Source of the DNA: Streptomyces rhizosphaerihabitans | GTDB lineage: Bacteria > Actinomycetota > Actinomycetes > Streptomycetales > Streptomycetaceae | Direction of reading: 5' to 3' | DNA length: 64,000 bases | Assembly (NCBI RefSeq): GCF_025399795.1 | Contig: NZ_JAODTZ010000002.1 | Coordinates: 1 to 64,000 of the forward strand | In this document: positions 50,653-59,549 of the stretch, in pieces | How the letters are laid out: each line of letters starts with the position of its first letter | How positions within the stretch are numbered: position 1 is the stretch's first letter | Notes under the pieces: model-generated | The model's database searches: none | The model's input: the letters and a program-made list of their open reading frames with translations, nothing else | Told to the model about the DNA's origin: nothing | Translations under genes and position numbers: made by a program

Positions 50653-51807
50653 ATGAGCGACAGGCACATCAGTCAGCATTTCGAGACACTCGCGATCCAC
50701 GCGGGCAACACCGCCGATCCCCTCACCGGCGCGGTCGTCCCACCGATCTACCAGGTCTCGACCTATAAGCAGGACGGCGTCGGCGGCCTGCGCGGCGGCT
50801 ACGAGTACAGCCGCAGCGCCAACCCCACCAGGACCGCCCTGGAGGAGAACCTCGCCGCCCTGGAGGGCGGTCGCCGCGGCCTCGCGTTCGCGTCGGGACT
50901 GGCGGCCGAGGACTGCCTGTTGCGTACGCTGCTGAGCCCCGGTGACCACGTGGTGATCCCCAACGACGCGTACGGCGGCACCTTCCGGCTCTTCGCCAAG
51001 GTCGTCTCGCGGTGGGGCGTGGAGTGGTCGGTGGCCGACACCAGCGACCCCGAGTCGGTACGAGCCGCCCTCACCTCGAAGACCAAGGCGATCTGGGTCG
51101 AGACGCCCTCCAACCCTCTCCTCGGCATCACGGACATCGCCGTGATCGCGCAGATCGCGCGCGAGGCGGGCGCCCGGCTCGTCGTCGACAACACCTTCGC
51201 GACCCCCTACCTCCAGCAGCCGCTCGCGCTCGGCGCGGACGTCGTCGTGCACTCCCTGACCAAGTACATGGGCGGCCACTCGGACGTCGTGGGCGGCGCC
51301 CTGATCACCGGTGACCAGGAACTCGGCGAGGAGCTCGCGTACCACCAGAACGCGATGGGCGCGGTCGCCGGGCCCTTCGACTCCTGGCTGGTGCTGCGCG
51401 GCACCAAGACGCTCTCCGTGCGCATGGACCGGCACAGCGAGAACGCGGGCCGGGTCGCCGAGATGCTCACCCGGCACGCGCGCGTGACGCGCGTTCTGTA
51501 CCCGGGTCTTCCGGAGCACCCCGGTCACGAGATCGCAGCCAAGCAGATGAGGGCGTTCGGCGGCATGGTCTCCTTCCAGGTCGAGGGCGGCGAGGAGGCG
51601 GCCGTCGAGGTCTGCAACCGCGCCAAGGTGTTCACACTCGGTGAGTCGCTCGGCGGTGTGGAGTCCCTGATCGAGCACCCGGGACGCATGACGCACGCCT
51701 CGGTGGCCGGTTCGGCGCTGGAGGTCCCCGCCGACCTCGTCCGCATCTCCGTGGGCATCGAGAACATCGACGACCTGCTCGAGGACCTTCAGCAGGCCCT
51801 GGGCTAG
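50653..51807 (+). CDS. metB: Cystathionine gamma-synthase/lyase family enzyme
   Basis: PLP-dependent transsulfuration enzyme of 384 aa. Visible: the opening FETLAIHAGNTADPLTGAVV, the PLP phosphate-binding Tyr/Arg in YEYSRSANPTR, the ring-stacking Tyr in NDAYGGTFRL, the Asp in VVDNTFATPYLQQP and the Schiff-base lysine in VHSLTKYMGGHSDVVGG. The C-terminal LGESLGGVESLIEHPGRMTH is typical. It joins activated homoserine and cysteine to cystathionine, or acts as gamma-lyase in the reverse direction; the family cannot be split safely by eye. It is a single gene. Confidence 0.93.
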   Translation: MSDRHISQHFETLAIHAGNTADPLTGAVVPPIYQVSTYKQDGVGGLRGGYEYSRSANPTRTALEENLAALEGGRRGLAFASGLAAEDCLLRTLLSPGDHVVIPNDAYGGTFRLFAKVVSRWGVEWSVADTSDPESVRAALTSKTKAIWVETPSNPLLGITDIAVIAQIAREAGARLVVDNTFATPYLQQPLALGADVVVHSLTKYMGGHSDVVGGALITGDQELGEELAYHQNAMGAVAGPFDSWLVLRGTKTLSVRMDRHSENAGRVAEMLTRHARVTRVLYPGLPEHPGHEIAAKQMRAFGGMVSFQVEGGEEAAVEVCNRAKVFTLGESLGGVESLIEHPGRMTHASVAGSALEVPADLVRISVGIENIDDLLEDLQQALG

Positions 51808-51964
51808 GAGAGAACCGTCGTCCGGCCGGAGGGCAGGGCCGCACTTCCCGGGGCGAGCGGGAGTGGCCGTCCCCTCCGGGGGACACGGTTTCAGCGGGCC
51901 CGCGGTCGAGCGGAAACCTCCGTCCACCACCGGCGGTCACCGGCCCGTCGGTGGGGGACGCCGG

Positions 51965-52216
51965 TCACCAGCCAGTCAGCGGTGGGGTCGTCTCCGACGG
52001 CGGCTCCACCCACGGACGGGCCGTCGTCGCCCAGACGACGAAGGCGACGGCCGCGATGAACAGCGCCAGCCACAGAAGTCGCCGGGCCACCGTCCTGCGG
52101 CGCTGCATGCGCCCTCCGCGGCGTACGACCTCGCCGTACAGGTCGGACGGCACCGGGGGCTGCGGCACCTGCTCCAGCATCCGTCGTACGGCAGCCTCGC
52201 GCTCCGGCAGATTCAT
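51965..52216 (-). CDS. Small single-pass membrane protein coupled to a sigma factor
   Basis: An 83-aa protein with a soluble N-terminal part (MNLPEREAAVRRMLEQVPQP) and one membrane helix (about residues 47-66, LLWLALFIAAVAFVVW), tail outside. Its ATG overlaps the stop of the sigma-like gene by ATGA (52213-52216), so the two are translationally coupled. Position and topology suggest an anti-sigma factor, though the usual zinc-binding HxxxCxxC motif is absent and the cytosolic part is very short. Confidence 0.7.
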   Translation of the reverse strand: MNLPEREAAVRRMLEQVPQPPVPSDLYGEVVRRGGRMQRRRTVARRLLWLALFIAAVAFVVWATTARPWVEPPSETTPPLTGW

Positions 52217-52713
52217 GACGGCGCCACCTCCACCCTGGTCGGCGCCGGGCCACGGGGCGGGTGCAGCAGCGTCGCCATGGCGCGGGCGCAGATCGCCCGT
52301 ACACGTTCTGTGGGGAGTCCTAGCAGGGCCGCCGCCTGTTCCTCGGCGACCCCCTCGTACAGCCTGAGGACGAGCACCAGCCGTTCCTGGGGCCTCAGCC
52401 GGGCCAGGACGTTGTCCGGGGAGGGGCGCTGCCGCCCGAAGCTCCCGTACCGGTGCCAGGCGGCGTGCTGGAAGCGTGCCGCCAGTTCCCGGCGGGCGCT
52501 GTCGTAGGGGTCCTCGCCGTGCAGCCGGTCCCAGGAGGCGTACGTATGGGCGAGGGCCAGCGTCAGCAGCCGCCGCGCGCGCGGGTTGGCGTCCCGGGGT
52601 TCCGCGGTGAGCAGCGTGGCGGTGTGCAGCAGCCGCCCTGCCGCGCCCGCCATGAACGCCTCGAACTCCCGGGTCCGGCGGACACCTTGGGAGGCACGCC
52701 GTTCTCGCACCAT
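52213..52713 (-). CDS. ECF-like sigma factor
   Basis: A 166-aa protein with the region 2-like helix SREFEAF-type start (RTREFEAFMAGAAGRLLHTA) and a clear region 4: LARLRPQERLVLVLRLYEGV ... AALLGLPTERVRAICARAMA. Streptomycete SigE-like proteins of this size (SACE/SAV type) often have a weak region 2, as here. It should direct RNA polymerase to a small regulon. The start ATG 52713 has a GGGGGGAGG-like site just upstream. The coupled membrane protein may hold it inactive. Confidence 0.8.
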   Translation of the reverse strand: MVRERRASQGVRRTREFEAFMAGAAGRLLHTATLLTAEPRDANPRARRLLTLALAHTYASWDRLHGEDPYDSARRELAARFQHAAWHRYGSFGRQRPSPDNVLARLRPQERLVLVLRLYEGVAEEQAAALLGLPTERVRAICARAMATLLHPPRGPAPTRVEVAPS

Positions 52714-52907
52714 GCCTCCCCCCTGAGGGCGACCCTGAGGAAGGGCCCGCGGCCGCGTGCGACCCGTCGCACCGTGTACGACGAGGACCCGGTCTCATAT
52801 GAGGCCAGGTGCCGCCTTCCGGTCAAGGGTTCGGCGCACATGCACGCGCGCGGGCAGGAGCGCGAAGGCCCGGGGACACCGGGCACGGCGCACCGTCCCC
52901 GCGCAGT

Positions 52908-53432
52908 TCAGGAGGTCGGCTCGGACTCCGGCGCCGGCATTCCCTGGGCCGCCTGGCGGGCGGAGAGCGCGCTGTTGAAGCGTGTGAGGAGCGCGCAGAA
53001 CACCTCGCGCTCCTCCGGCGCCCATTCGTGTGTCAGCTCGGCCATCAACTGACGCCGGGAAGTGCGCACTTCGTCGAGCCTGGACTGGCCGCGCGGGGAC
53101 AGCTGGAGCACCACGGCGCGTCCGTCCTCGGGGTGCGAGGTGCGCTTGACGAGCCCGGTGTCGACCAGCGGGGCGACCTGCCGGGTGACCGTCGAGGAGT
53201 CGATCCCCATGCTCGCCGCGAGCGCCTTGACGCCCATCGGCCCTTCCTTGTCGAGACGGTTGAGCAGCAGGTAGGCGGCCCGGTCCATGGAGTTGCGCAC
53301 CTGCCCCACCCCGCCGAGCCGGGTCTGTTCCGCACGGCGCGCGAAGACCGCGACCTCGTGCTGCAGGGCTTCGAGAAGACCGGTGTCACCGACGGTCGTC
53401 ATGTCCATCGACATTTCTGGTGTTGTGGGCAT
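52908..53432 (-). CDS. MarR-family transcriptional regulator
   Basis: A winged-helix regulator of up to 174 aa. The DNA-binding part is seen in GPMGVKALAASMGIDSSTVT, RQVAPLVDTGLVKRTSHPED and GRAVVLQLSPRG, with the N- and C-terminal helices forming the dimer interface. Starts at ATG 53432 or Met 8/10/11; the first residues (MPTTPEMSMDMTTVG) do not decide. It diverges from ilvA, but with 147 nt between them, and may regulate itself or a transporter. Confidence 0.92.
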   Translation of the reverse strand: MPTTPEMSMDMTTVGDTGLLEALQHEVAVFARRAEQTRLGGVGQVRNSMDRAAYLLLNRLDKEGPMGVKALAASMGIDSSTVTRQVAPLVDTGLVKRTSHPEDGRAVVLQLSPRGQSRLDEVRTSRRQLMAELTHEWAPEEREVFCALLTRFNSALSARQAAQGMPAPESEPTS

Positions 53433-53566
53433 GGCCGGGGGCTCAATTCATGCGTGGGGAGCTGGGTTGGGGGACAGGTTACGCGGCCGGGGCGCGAGCC
53501 GTACCGGGGCTGCGCAAACACAGTCTCGGAGCGTGGTCACCACGGGAGTGCGCCCGCGTGAACTGC

Positions 53567-53572
53567 GAGACT
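53567..53572 (+). promoter_or_regulatory. Possible ilvA -10 box
   Basis: GAGACT lies 7 nt before ATG 53580, the same spacing as the leaderless genes elsewhere, but it departs from TAnnnT at the first base. There is no ribosome site. Confidence 0.3.
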
Positions 53573-53579
53573 GGTGGTC

Positions 53580-54809
53580 ATGAGCTACAGCACGGCTGAC
53601 TCCTTTCCCAGCGTGACTCTCGACGACGTACGCGGCGCGCAGAAGATGCTCACGGGTGTGGCGAGGGTGACCGCGATGGAGGGCAGCAGGTACCTGTCCC
53701 AGCTGGTGGGCGCACCGGTGCAGTTCAAGTGCGAGAACCTCCAGCGGACGGGATCGTTCAAGCTGCGCGGCGCGTACGTGCGGATCGCGGGCCTGCTTCC
53801 GGAGGAGCGCGCCGCGGGTGTCGTCGCCGCGAGCGCCGGCAACCACGCGCAGGGCGTCGCGCTCGCGTCCTCACTGCTCGGCGTGCGGTCCACCGTGTTC
53901 ATGCCGACCGGCGCCCCACTGCCGAAGGTCGCGGCCACCCGTGACTACGGCGCCGAGGTGAGGCTGCACGGGCAGGTGGTCGACGAGACCCTGGCCGCCG
54001 CGCAGGAGTACGCCCGCAGGACGGGGGCCGTGTTCATCCACCCCTTCGACCACCCCGACATCATCGCGGGCCAGGGCACGGTCGGCCTGGAGATCCTGGA
54101 GCAGTGCCCCGAGGTGCGCACGATCGTCCTGGGGATCGGCGGCGGCGGGCTGGCGGCGGGCGTGGCCCTCGCGGTGAAGTCGCTGCGCCCGGACGTACGG
54201 ATCATCGGGGTGCAGGCGGAGGGCGCGGCGGCGTACCCGCCCTCACTGGCGGCCGGACGGCCGGTGTCCATCGAGAACCCGGCCACGATGGCCGACGGCA
54301 TCAAGGTCGGCCGGCCCGGCGACGTGCCGTTCCGCCTCGTCGAGGAGCTGGTGGACGAGGTCCGTACGGTCTCCGAGAACAACCTGTCCAGCGCGCTGCT
54401 GCTGTGCCTGGAGCGCGCCAAACTGGTCGTCGAACCGGCCGGCGCGAGCTCCGTGGCGGCACTGCTGCGCGCGCCCGGGTCCTTCGAGGGTCCGGTGGTG
54501 GCACTGCTGTCGGGCGGGAACGTGGATCCGCTGCTGATGCAGCGCATCCTGCGGCACGGCATGGCGGCGGGCGGCCGCTATCTGGCGGTCACGCTGCGGC
54601 TCACGGACCGGCCCGGCGCCCTGGCCACGCTCCTCGGGGTGTTGTCAGTGGCGGACGCTAACGTCCTGGACGTGAGCCACGTACGGACCGATCCGCGGCT
54701 CGGGCTCACGGAGGTGGAGGTCGAGCTGCACCTGGAGACGAAGGGGCACGACCACTGCGCCGAGGTGAATCTGGCGCTGCGCGAGGCGGGTTACACGGTC
54801 ATCGACTGA
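53580..54809 (+). CDS. ilvA: Threonine dehydratase (threonine ammonia-lyase) with short ACT domain
   Basis: PLP enzyme of 409 aa that turns L-threonine into 2-oxobutanoate, the first step toward isoleucine. The PLP lysine is in CENLQRTGSFKLRGAY and the glycine-rich phosphate loop is LGIGGGGLAAGVALA. The C-terminal 75 residues (RYLAVTLRLTDRPGALATLL) are one ACT-like domain, the catabolic-type (TdcB-like, short) architecture, not the double ACT of biosynthetic IlvA. So feedback control may differ. The gene stands alone. Confidence 0.93.
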   Translation: MSYSTADSFPSVTLDDVRGAQKMLTGVARVTAMEGSRYLSQLVGAPVQFKCENLQRTGSFKLRGAYVRIAGLLPEERAAGVVAASAGNHAQGVALASSLLGVRSTVFMPTGAPLPKVAATRDYGAEVRLHGQVVDETLAAAQEYARRTGAVFIHPFDHPDIIAGQGTVGLEILEQCPEVRTIVLGIGGGGLAAGVALAVKSLRPDVRIIGVQAEGAAAYPPSLAAGRPVSIENPATMADGIKVGRPGDVPFRLVEELVDEVRTVSENNLSSALLLCLERAKLVVEPAGASSVAALLRAPGSFEGPVVALLSGGNVDPLLMQRILRHGMAAGGRYLAVTLRLTDRPGALATLLGVLSVADANVLDVSHVRTDPRLGLTEVEVELHLETKGHDHCAEVNLALREAGYTVID

Positions 54810-54864
54810 GGTCGGAGCCTCCCGCGGAGCCCGGTCCTTCCCCTCGGGGAAAATCCATTGAGCG

Positions 54865-54880
54865 ACGCGATACATCGCGT
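54865..54880. promoter_or_regulatory. Palindromic operator before the ABC exporter operon
   Basis: ACGCGAT, two bases (AC), then ATCGCGT form a 16-bp palindrome 114 nt before the ATPase start. Such sites are common targets of TetR or PadR repressors that control DrrAB exporters. No such regulator is adjacent. Confidence 0.55.
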
Positions 54881-54993
54881 TATGGTGGGTCTGCGGATCG
54901 GCGCCGACGGGGCCGGGCCGATGACTTTCTCGTCCTGCACAAGTCCCCAGTACGCGCACATCCGAAAAATCCCCAACGACGTGGAGACCACTC

Positions 54994-56028
54994 ATGCCAG
55001 GCGCCATATACGCCGAAGGCCTGGTGAAGACCTTCGGTGACGTAAGGGCTCTGGACGGCGTCGACCTCGATGTCCCGGAAGGCACCGTGCTCGGTCTGCT
55101 CGGGCCGAACGGCGCGGGCAAGACGACCGCGGTCCGCTGTCTGACGACCCTGCTGCGCCCCGACAGCGGCAAGGCCGTTGTCGCGGGCATCGACGTGGTC
55201 AAGGACCCCGACGCGGTACGGCGCAGGGTCGGCCTCTCCGGACAGTTCGCGGCGGTCGACGAGTACCTGACCGGCCGCGAGAACCTCCAGATGGTCGGTC
55301 AGCTGTACCAGATGAAGGCGAAGGCGGCGAAGGTCCGCGCGGCCGAGCTCCTGGAGCAGTTCAACCTCGCCGACGCCGCCGACCGCACCGCCAAGACGTA
55401 CTCGGGCGGTATGCGCCGCCGTCTCGACCTGGCGGCGGCCCTGGTCGTGTCGCCCCCGGTGATGTTCATGGACGAGCCGACGACCGGCCTCGACCCGCGC
55501 AACCGCCAGCAGCTGTGGGACGTCATCAAGCAGCTGGTCTCCGGCGGTACGACGCTGCTGCTGACGACCCAGTACCTCGAAGAGGCCGACCACCTCGCGC
55601 ACGACATCTGCGTGGTCGACCACGGCCGCGTCATCGCCCGCGGCACCGCCGACGAGCTCAAGGCGCAGACCGGTGGCGAGCGCGTCGAGGTCGTCGTGCA
55701 CGAGCGCGAACACATGGAGACCGCCTCCGAGGTGCTGCGCGGCTTCGGCAAGGGCGAGACCACGGTCGAGGAGCACACCCGCAAGCTCACCGTGCCCGTC
55801 ACCGGCGGCGCGAAGCTCCTCGCGGAGGTGATCCGCGAGCTGGACACCCGCGGCATCGAGATCGACGACATCGGCCTGCGCCGCCCCACCCTCGACGACG
55901 TCTTCCTCTCCCTCACCGGCCATGTGGCCGAGGAGAAGGCCGAGGAGAACGGAGGGCCGGCGGGCGCCCTGGCCGGCAAGGGCAAGGAAGCCCGGACCGG
56001 CAAGAGCAAGAAGGAGGCGACCAAGTGA
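54994..56028 (+). CDS. DrrA-type ABC exporter, ATP-binding protein
   Basis: A 344-aa ATPase: Walker A GPNGAGKTT, Q-loop in LSGQFAAVDEYLTGRENL, signature YSGGMRRRLDLAAAL, Walker B VMFMDEPTTGLDPR and switch His region. Residues about 230-310 are the DrrA-type C-terminal domain (RRPTLDDVFLSLTGH), after which a lysine-rich tail follows. In the family it powers efflux of daunorubicin-like or other hydrophobic drugs or lipids. The permease gene overlaps by GTGA. Confidence 0.95.
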   Translation: MPGAIYAEGLVKTFGDVRALDGVDLDVPEGTVLGLLGPNGAGKTTAVRCLTTLLRPDSGKAVVAGIDVVKDPDAVRRRVGLSGQFAAVDEYLTGRENLQMVGQLYQMKAKAAKVRAAELLEQFNLADAADRTAKTYSGGMRRRLDLAAALVVSPPVMFMDEPTTGLDPRNRQQLWDVIKQLVSGGTTLLLTTQYLEEADHLAHDICVVDHGRVIARGTADELKAQTGGERVEVVVHEREHMETASEVLRGFGKGETTVEEHTRKLTVPVTGGAKLLAEVIRELDTRGIEIDDIGLRRPTLDDVFLSLTGHVAEEKAEENGGPAGALAGKGKEARTGKSKKEATK

Positions 56029-56882
56029 GCGCCGTCAGCGACGCCGTACAGGTCGCGGTGCCCTCGAACCCGATCACCCAGTCCATCCGGGATTCCCTGG
56101 TCATCGCCAAGCGGAACCTGATCAGGATGTCACGCATTCCCGAGATGGTGATCTTCGGACTGATCCAGCCGATCATGTTCGTGGTGCTGTTCACCTATGT
56201 CTTCGGCGGGTCCATGAAGATCGGCGGCAGCACCAGCGCCGAGGCGTACACCAACTTCCTGATGGCGGGCATCTTCGCGCAGACGGTCACCTTCGCCACC
56301 GCGGGCGCCGGCGCGGGCATCGCCGACGACATGCACAAGGGCCTCATCGACCGCTTCCGGTCCCTGCCCATGGCGCGCGGAGCGGTGCTGACCGGCCGCA
56401 CCCTGGCCGACCTCGTGCAGACCGCGCTGACCCTGCTCGTCCTCGCGATCGTCGCCCTGATGGTCGGCTGGCGGGTCGGCACGACCGGCAGCACCGACGC
56501 GCTCCGTGTCCTCGGCGCCTTCGGGCTGCTGCTTCTGCTGGGGTACGCGTTCACCTGGATCGGCGCGCTCATCGGCCTGTCCGTGCGGACGCCCGAGGCG
56601 GCCACCTCCGGCGGGCTGATCTGGCTCTTCCCGGTCACGTTCATCTCGAACGCGTTCGTGGACACCGCCAACATGACGCCCTGGCTGCGGCATGTCGCGG
56701 ACTGGAACCCGTTCAGCGCCACCGTGCAGGCCTGCCGTGTGCTGTTCGCCAACCCCGGGGTGTCGGAATCCGAGGCCTGGCCCATGCGGCACTCGATCTG
56801 GGCCTCGGTGATCTACTCCGTCCTGATCGTCCTGATCTTCCGGACGCTCGCGGTCCGCAAGTACCGCTCGGCGACGGCGTGA
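56025..56882 (+). CDS. DrrB-type ABC-2 permease
   Basis: A 285-aa membrane protein with six predicted helices of the ABC-2 type and typical strings: a cytosolic start (NPITQSIRDSLVIAKRNLIR), FGLIQPIMFVVLFTYVFGGS, GLIDRFRSLPMARGAVLTGR and WLFPVTFISNAFVDTANMTP. GTG 56025 overlaps the ATPase stop by four bases and has AAGGAGG before it, so the two are coupled. Together they form one exporter; the substrate is unknown. Confidence 0.94.
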   Translation: MSAVSDAVQVAVPSNPITQSIRDSLVIAKRNLIRMSRIPEMVIFGLIQPIMFVVLFTYVFGGSMKIGGSTSAEAYTNFLMAGIFAQTVTFATAGAGAGIADDMHKGLIDRFRSLPMARGAVLTGRTLADLVQTALTLLVLAIVALMVGWRVGTTGSTDALRVLGAFGLLLLLGYAFTWIGALIGLSVRTPEAATSGGLIWLFPVTFISNAFVDTANMTPWLRHVADWNPFSATVQACRVLFANPGVSESEAWPMRHSIWASVIYSVLIVLIFRTLAVRKYRSATA

Positions 56883-56945
56883 CGCGCACATCGCCCCGGG
56901 CGTCGACGCGGACGCAGACGTAGACCCGGGCGTCGACGCGGATAC

Positions 56946-56980
56946 GACGATGCCCCCGGCCGGCGGCCGGGGGCATCGTC
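56946..56980. terminator. Bidirectional terminator between the exporter operon and greA
   Basis: GACGATGCCCCCGGCC (56946-56961) pairs perfectly with 56965-56980 around GGC, a 16-bp stem between two convergent genes. Confidence 0.88.
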
Positions 56981-56996
56981 TTCGCCGGTCCTGGGC

Positions 56997-57494
56997 TCAG
57001 CCCTGGTACGGCACGGCCTTGAGGATCTTCACCGAGGCGAGCTTGCCGTTCGGCAGCTCGTACTGGGCGTCCTCGCCGACCTTCTTGCCGTTCACACCGG
57101 AGCCCAGCGGGGACTGCGGGGAGTACGTCTCGATGGCGGAGCTCGCGTATTCGCGTGAGCCGAGCAGGAAGTCCAGGGTGTCGTCCTCGTCGCCGTCGAA
57201 GGCGATGGTCACGACCATGCCCGGTGCGACCGCGCCGTCCGCCGCGGGAGCCTCGCCGACCTTGGCCTTCTCCAGGAGCTGAGTCAGCTGGCGCACTCGG
57301 AGCTCCTGCTTGCCCTGCTCTTCCTTGGCCGCGTGGTACCCGCCGTTCTCGCGCAGGTCGCCCTCCTCGCGCGCGGCCGCGATCTTGGCGGCGATCTCCG
57401 TGCGCGCAGGACCAGACAGGTACTCCAGCTCGGCCCTGAGCTGGTCGTACGCCTCCTGGGTCAGCCAGGTGACGTTCTCACTGGTCTGGGTCAC
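56997..57494 (-). CDS. greA: Transcription elongation factor GreA
   Basis: A 165-aa factor that rescues backtracked RNA polymerase by stimulating transcript cleavage. The N-terminal coiled-coil hairpin carries the acidic tip EEGDLRENGGYHAAKEEQ; the C-terminal domain includes VAPGMVVTIAFDGDEDDTLD and ETYSPQSPLGSGVNGKKVGE. GTG 57494 is preceded by GAGGAG at the right distance; the longer frame to 57524 lacks this. Confidence 0.96.
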   Translation of the reverse strand: MTQTSENVTWLTQEAYDQLRAELEYLSGPARTEIAAKIAAAREEGDLRENGGYHAAKEEQGKQELRVRQLTQLLEKAKVGEAPAADGAVAPGMVVTIAFDGDEDDTLDFLLGSREYASSAIETYSPQSPLGSGVNGKKVGEDAQYELPNGKLASVKILKAVPYQG

Positions 57495-57705
57495 AGGTGC
57501 TCCTCGTAGGTACTGGGAATACAAAGCATCGCCCTACCCTGAAGCATGTTCTCTCACGGGTGGGCGAAACCACGAGCCTAACAATTCAGCGGCTCGGAGG
57601 CGAGGACATAAGACATCAGAATTACATCGACGCAGGTCAGCTACCTGTTGCCGAGAGTGATGCCGGCCGGTGTCGATGCCGTCGGGCCAGGGGCGGCGAT
57701 GCCGT

Positions 57706-58107
57706 TCAGCCCGTGTGGCAGCCGAGGAGTTCTGCCGTGGAGCCCCGGGCCGTCGTACGCAGGGTAACCACCTTGTCGAGGCGGGAGGCGCCCTGGTCGA
57801 AGCGGAAGTCGGCGCGGCCCACCTCGATGCCGTCGGCGCTCTGGGAACGCAACGTGCAGTAGCCGTTCGTACCCGAGTCCTTGTGCACCTCCAGGTGCAC
57901 CTCGACCGCGCTGTCCGAGACCGCCTTGAAGGTGATCACCTGGGCGCTGATCCTGGTCCCGGCGATGTAGTCGTAGCCGAACCAGCCGATCAGGCCGATC
58001 AGGGCGACACCCAGAACGCTGCCGACGATCTTGAGCTTCCGGTCGGCGCGCTCGTCCGCGGAGCGGCCGTACCGGCCCTCGGGCAGCTGCGCGCTCGCCG
58101 TGCTCAT
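57706..58107 (-). CDS. DUF4307 membrane protein
   Basis: A 133-aa protein with one membrane helix near residues 26-47 (LKIVGSVLGVALIGLIGWFG) and an extracellular beta-domain with two cysteines (NGYCTLRSQ, LLGCHTG). It matches DUF4307, a family that is almost always next to greA and mca in actinomycetes, as here. The role is unknown. It is divergent from mca. Confidence 0.9.
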   Translation of the reverse strand: MSTASAQLPEGRYGRSADERADRKLKIVGSVLGVALIGLIGWFGYDYIAGTRISAQVITFKAVSDSAVEVHLEVHKDSGTNGYCTLRSQSADGIEVGRADFRFDQGASRLDKVVTLRTTARGSTAELLGCHTG

Positions 58108-58258
58108 GATCGTCCTCTCGGCTGGGGTCCGTGATGGGGACCCCGGAATTATTCGCCCCCCGATTCCGTCACTATAGAAGCCGCCCGAAGCGCTGATTCA
58201 CGCCGGGCGCCGACAGCCGACGTACTCAGGCGACAGCCGACCGACCGAGGATTGAGTC

Positions 58259-59140
58259 TTGACTGACCAGCTGCGACTGATGGCCGTTCACGCCCACCCC
58301 GACGACGAGTCGAGCAAGGGCGCGGCCACCATGGCGAAGTACGTGTCCGAGGGGGTGGACGTGCTGGTCGTGACCTGCACGGGCGGGGAGCGCGGCTCCA
58401 TCCTCAATCCCAAGCTTCAGGGCGACAAGTACATCGAGGAGCACATCCACGAGGTACGCAAGAAGGAGATGGACGAGGCCCGCGAGATCCTCGGCGTCAA
58501 GCAGGAGTGGCTCGGCTTCGTCGACTCGGGCCTGCCCGAGGGCGACCCGCTGCCCCCGCTCCCCGAGGGCTGCTTCGCCCTGGAGGACATCGACAAGGCG
58601 GCCGGCGAGCTCGTCAAGCAGATCCGCTCGTTCCGCCCGCAGGTGATCACCACGTACGACGAGAACGGTGGCTACCCGCACCCCGACCACATCATGACCC
58701 ACCAGATCTCGATGGTGGCGTTCGAGGGTGCCTCGGACACCGAGAAGTACCCGGAGTCCGAGTTCGGACCGGCGTTCCAGCCGCAGAAGCTCTACTACAA
58801 CCAGGGCTTCAACCGCCCGCGCACCGAGGCGCTGCACCACGCGCTCCTGGACCGCGGAATGGAGTCGCCGTACGGGGACTGGCTGAAGCGCTGGAGCGAG
58901 TTCCAGCGTGCCGAGCGCACGCTGACCACGCATGTTCCGTGCGCGGACTTCTTCGAGATCCGCGACAAGGCGCTGATCGCGCACGCCACGCAGATCGACC
59001 CCGACGGCGGCTGGTTCAAGGTCCCCATGGACATCCAGCGGGAGGTCTGGCCGACCGAGGAGTACGAGCTCGCCAAGTCCCTCGTCGATACATCCCTCCC
59101 CGAGGACGACCTCTTTGCGGGCATCCGCGACAATGCCTGA
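58259..59140 (+). CDS. mca: Mycothiol S-conjugate amidase
   Basis: Zinc amidase of 293 aa that cuts mycothiol conjugates, releasing mercapturic acids for export, and so detoxifies electrophiles and antibiotics. Zinc ligands are in AVHAHPDDESSKG (HxDDE) and in NGGYPHPDHIMTHQ. The GERGSILNP loop is typical of Mca rather than of the deacetylase MshB. The start is TTG 58259 with a weak AGGA. A small membrane protein gene follows after one base, so the two are one operon. Confidence 0.95.
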   Translation: MTDQLRLMAVHAHPDDESSKGAATMAKYVSEGVDVLVVTCTGGERGSILNPKLQGDKYIEEHIHEVRKKEMDEAREILGVKQEWLGFVDSGLPEGDPLPPLPEGCFALEDIDKAAGELVKQIRSFRPQVITTYDENGGYPHPDHIMTHQISMVAFEGASDTEKYPESEFGPAFQPQKLYYNQGFNRPRTEALHHALLDRGMESPYGDWLKRWSEFQRAERTLTTHVPCADFFEIRDKALIAHATQIDPDGGWFKVPMDIQREVWPTEEYELAKSLVDTSLPEDDLFAGIRDNA

Positions 59141-59141
59141 C

Positions 59142-59393
59142 ATGAGCGCAAGCCTGGCACTGACGCACCTCGTCCCCCTCGCCAAGGAGGTCGACGAGAA
59201 CAAGGTCACCCCCGGCGTCCTCGGCTTCATCGTCTTCGCGGTGATGGCCCTGGCCGTCTGGGGCCTGATGAAGTCCATGAACCGCCACATGGGCAAGGTC
59301 ACCTTCGAGCAGGACCCCGAGAACGGGCCGGAGGGCTCGGGCGGCGCGGACCGGTCCGTCCCCGGCGGGAAGCCCAGCCCCGCCAAGGGTTGA
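59142..59393 (+). CDS. Small membrane protein downstream of mca
   Basis: An 83-aa protein with one membrane helix near residues 25-45 (VLGFIVFAVMALAVWGLMKS) and a polar Gly/Pro/Lys-rich tail. ATG 59142 follows the mca stop after one base. The family is conserved next to mca in streptomycetes but its function is unknown. Confidence 0.8.
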   Translation: MSASLALTHLVPLAKEVDENKVTPGVLGFIVFAVMALAVWGLMKSMNRHMGKVTFEQDPENGPEGSGGADRSVPGGKPSPAKG

Positions 59394-59419
59394 GCGCGCG
59401 CCCGCGGGGGTCTGGCCCC

Positions 59420-59522
59420 CGCGGGAGCTCCAGCCCCTGCGGGGTGCAGAACACCGGCACCGGCAAGAAGTCGGTCGCGGACGGTGCCGGGTCCCGCGGG
59501 AGCTCCAGCCCCTGCGGGGTGC
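59420..59522. repeat. Pair of 28-bp direct repeats with hairpin potential
   Basis: The 28-bp block at 59420-59447 recurs exactly at 59495-59522; a third partial copy (gcgggagctc) is at 59531. Each contains gcgggagctccagcccctgc, which can fold on itself. They lie between convergent genes and may end transcription. Confidence 0.75.
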
Positions 59523-59549
59523 CGGGCCCTGCGGGAGCTCGGCCCCTTC

